Source of the DNA: Anaerolineaceae bacterium
GTDB taxonomy: Bacteria; Chloroflexota; Anaerolineae; Anaerolineales; Anaerolineaceae
Direction: 5' to 3'
DNA: 6,800 nt
Assembly (NCBI GenBank): GCA_021107195.1
Contig: JAIOTF010000122.1
Span: 1-6,800, forward strand
This document shows positions 5,453 to 6,800 of the stretch, piece after piece. The notes beneath the pieces are model-generated. The model saw nothing but the letters and a program-made list of their open reading frames with translations, was not told where the DNA came from and did not search any database. Position 1 is the stretch's first letter. The number at the start of each line of letters is the position of its first letter. The translations under genes were made by a program, and so were the position numbers.

Positions 5453-6508
5453 ATGCGAATTTTGGTCACAGGCTCTACCGGATTTATTGGGTCACATTTG
5501 TGTCGTGCTTTGCTGGCGCAAGGTGAAACGGTACGCGCCTTCCGCCGCTCCAGCAGCACGCTGCGGCTGCTGGACGGGCTGCCATTGGAACACGCCCTTG
5601 GCGACCTGACAGAGCCCGAATCGGTGGAAGCTGCCATGCAGGACGTGGATGCGGTGTATCACGTTGCCGGGGTTACGAGCAATCGCGGCAGCGCGGGACG
5701 GATGTATACGGTCATGGTGGAAGGCACGCGCACCGTCTTGCAGGCCGCCTTGAATGCCGGCGTGCAGCGGTTGGTGTATACCAGCTGCGTTACATCGTTA
5801 GGGGTACCGGAGACGGCGCCTGCCCGGCGCACTCAACCCGTGCTGCTCAACGAAAACCACACCTGGAATTTTCGGGGTGACCGCTGGCCGATCGGGTATA
5901 CAAAATACCTGGCTGAACTGGAAGTGCAGAAAGCTGTTGCCCAGGGGCTGGACGTGGTCACAGTTAATCCCGGTTTTGTGGTGGGGGCCCAGGACATCTA
6001 TCGCCAAACGAATGCATTGGTATTGCAGATTGCGCAGCAGAAGCTGCCTTTCCTTATCTCCGGAGGATTCAATTTCGTTCACGTGATGGATGTGGTCGAG
6101 GGACATCTGGCCGCGATGCAGTCCGGGAGGAGCGGAGAACGGTATATCCTCGGTGGCACAAATCTTTCCTATGTTGCCTTTGCGCGAATGGTGGCGGAGA
6201 TCGCCGGAGTAAAACCGCCAGTCCTGGTTTTACCGGCCGGTGTGGCACGACGTCTGGTCAGACCGCTCACCCTCTTGCAGCGTTTCATCAGTTTTCCGGT
6301 GGGTGTGGAAACCTTGTACGTTGCCGGACAACTGTTCTTTTACGACAACCGCAAGGCGCGCACCGAATTGGGGGTGAGTGTGGCTCGCCCGATTGAAACC
6401 GCGATCAGGGAAGCATTGGCTTGGTATCGTCAGGATGAGCAGCCTTCGCTGGTCACAGGCGAGGAACAAGGACCAGGCGAATCGCCGGAAAATGCTGTTG
6501 AGGAGTGA
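5453..6508 (+). CDS. Extended SDR, NAD(P)-dependent epimerase/reductase family
   Basis: A 351-residue soluble Rossmann-fold protein of the extended short-chain dehydrogenase family, close in style to dihydroflavonol-4-reductase and hopanoid-associated (HpnA-like) sugar epimerases. The nucleotide-binding motif TGSTGFIG (6-13) follows beta-1 immediately, which fixes the start at ATG 5453 rather than TTG 5405. Arg31-Arg32 after beta-2 hints at NADP(H). GDLTEPES (50-57) and DAVYHVAG (66-73) are typical of the group. The active site is odd: LVYTSCVTSLG (107-117) puts Cys112 where Ser is usual, and WPIGYTKYLAE (145-155) has Lys151 but Ile147 where the YxxxK Tyr is expected, with Tyr149 two residues before the Lys. 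Residues 256-300 match the usual C-terminal substrate lobe, and the last 25 residues are an acidic tail. Substrate unknown. It is a single-gene unit with its own promoter and terminator; HpnA is not claimed, since no hopanoid gene is visible. Confidence 0.87.
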   Translation: MRILVTGSTGFIGSHLCRALLAQGETVRAFRRSSSTLRLLDGLPLEHALGDLTEPESVEAAMQDVDAVYHVAGVTSNRGSAGRMYTVMVEGTRTVLQAALNAGVQRLVYTSCVTSLGVPETAPARRTQPVLLNENHTWNFRGDRWPIGYTKYLAELEVQKAVAQGLDVVTVNPGFVVGAQDIYRQTNALVLQIAQQKLPFLISGGFNFVHVMDVVEGHLAAMQSGRSGERYILGGTNLSYVAFARMVAEIAGVKPPVLVLPAGVARRLVRPLTLLQRFISFPVGVETLYVAGQLFFYDNRKARTELGVSVARPIETAIREALAWYRQDEQPSLVTGEEQGPGESPENAVEE

Positions 6509-6573
6509 GGTGTTTTCCGGCTTTTGGTAAATCCTGTTTTTCATCAGGCAAGAACAAATTTGATGATTGATAA

Positions 6574-6613
6574 AAAACTTCCGCATGATCCGTTACAGGA
6601 ATGCGGAAGTTTT
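6574..6613. terminator. Bidirectional intrinsic terminator
   Basis: AAAACTTCCGCAT (6574-6586) and ATGCGGAAGTTTT (6601-6613) form a perfect 13-bp stem around a 14-nt loop, inside which TCC/GGA can also pair. The plus strand continues TTTTATTT and the minus strand TTTTTTATC, so both directions are served. It lies 65 bp after the stop of the epimerase-like gene. The bidirectional form fits a convergent gene arriving from the right edge. Confidence 0.85.
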
Positions 6614-6626
6614 ATTTGTTGCGAAT

Positions 6627-6723
6627 TTGTCTGCTAGACCTTGTCTGCTAGACCTTGTCTGCTAGACCTTGTCTGCTAGACCTTGTCTGCTAGACCTTGT
6701 CTGCTAGACTTTGTCTGCTAGAC
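6627..6723. repeat. Tandem repeat, 14-bp unit, about 6.9 copies
   Basis: Seven head-to-tail copies of TTGTCTGCTAGACC run without spacers; copy 6 ends in CT instead of CC and copy 7 lacks the last base. Each unit contains the short inverted repeat GTCT-GCT-AGAC and one CTAG. Because 14 is not a multiple of three and each unit carries TAG on both strands, every reading frame is closed within three units. The array lies between the bidirectional terminator and the stop codon of the right-hand reading frame. Near-identity of the copies points to recent expansion or active homogenisation. Confidence 0.95.
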
Positions 6724-6800
6724 GACGATCGATGCCCGGCCGTACAACTGTTCGCGGATCTGGAGGATCTGGCGGCGCATTCTGTCGTCTCGCTCGATGA
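6718..6800 (-). CDS. C-terminal end of an unidentified protein, cut by the window edge
   Basis: The last 26 codons of a possible minus-strand gene read ...RRQILQIREQLYGRASIVV and stop at the TAG at 6720-6718, which belongs to tandem-repeat copy 7. Support: about 22 of 26 codons end in G or C, the residue mix looks protein-like (an amphipathic helix 'RRQILQIREQLYG'), and a bidirectional terminator lies downstream. Against it: the other two minus-strand frames and at least one plus-strand frame are also open over this short stretch. Function cannot be assigned. Confidence 0.45.
   Translation of the reverse strand, partial: IERDDRMRRQILQIREQLYGRASIVV

Noticed and set aside
6230..6586. Minus-strand frame of 118 codons opposite the SDR gene
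   Set aside because: It begins inside the bidirectional terminator's flank and runs antisense to the SDR C-terminal lobe; no motif supports it.
6627..6723. CRISPR array
   Set aside because: The 14-bp units abut with no spacers, are too short for CRISPR repeats, and no cas gene is present. It is a simple tandem repeat.

Overview
The window looks like an ordinary chromosomal stretch from a bacterium of the Chloroflexota, probably of the Anaerolineae type. This is inferred from protein style: a bitopic TPR protein with long Thr/Pro-rich linkers, a LysM lipoprotein with a Pro/Thr spacer, and a lipoprotein built from 'FG-x-P-[IL]-S' repeats. No rRNA or marker gene is present to prove it. I see no insertion sequence, CRISPR array, tRNA, or phage gene.

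Layout. Positions 1-2439 hold two minus-strand genes in one likely operon: a membrane-anchored TPR protein (619-2439), then the N-terminal 200 residues of a class A penicillin-binding-protein-like transglycosylase (1-600, running off the left edge). Positions 2440-2645 are a divergent intergenic region. In it, -10 elements sit exactly 6 nt before each start codon, suggesting leaderless mRNAs in both directions. Positions 2646-3617 (+) encode a LysM lipoprotein. It converges on a minus-strand lipoprotein with four internal repeats and an Ig-like C-terminus (3630-5135). That gene's strong intrinsic terminator lies inside the last codons of the LysM gene. Positions 5136-5452 are a second divergent intergenic region with promoters for both sides. 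Positions 5453-6508 (+) encode an NAD(P)-binding extended SDR (epimerase/reductase type). A bidirectional terminator follows (6574-6613), then a seven-copy 14-bp tandem repeat (6627-6723) that supplies the stop codon of a minus-strand reading frame entering from the right edge.

How the genes may work together. Four of the five substantial genes encode cell-envelope proteins: a TPR scaffold, a transglycosylase-like protein, a peptidoglycan-binding LysM lipoprotein and a repeat lipoprotein. A shared role in wall assembly or surface organisation is a reasonable inference, but nothing in the window proves a physical complex. The points most worth a second look are apparent loss of both catalytic glutamates in the transglycosylase-like protein, replaced Ser/Tyr positions in the SDR active site, the terminator embedded in a coding region, the paired leaderless promoters, and the tandem repeat that carries a stop codon in every frame.
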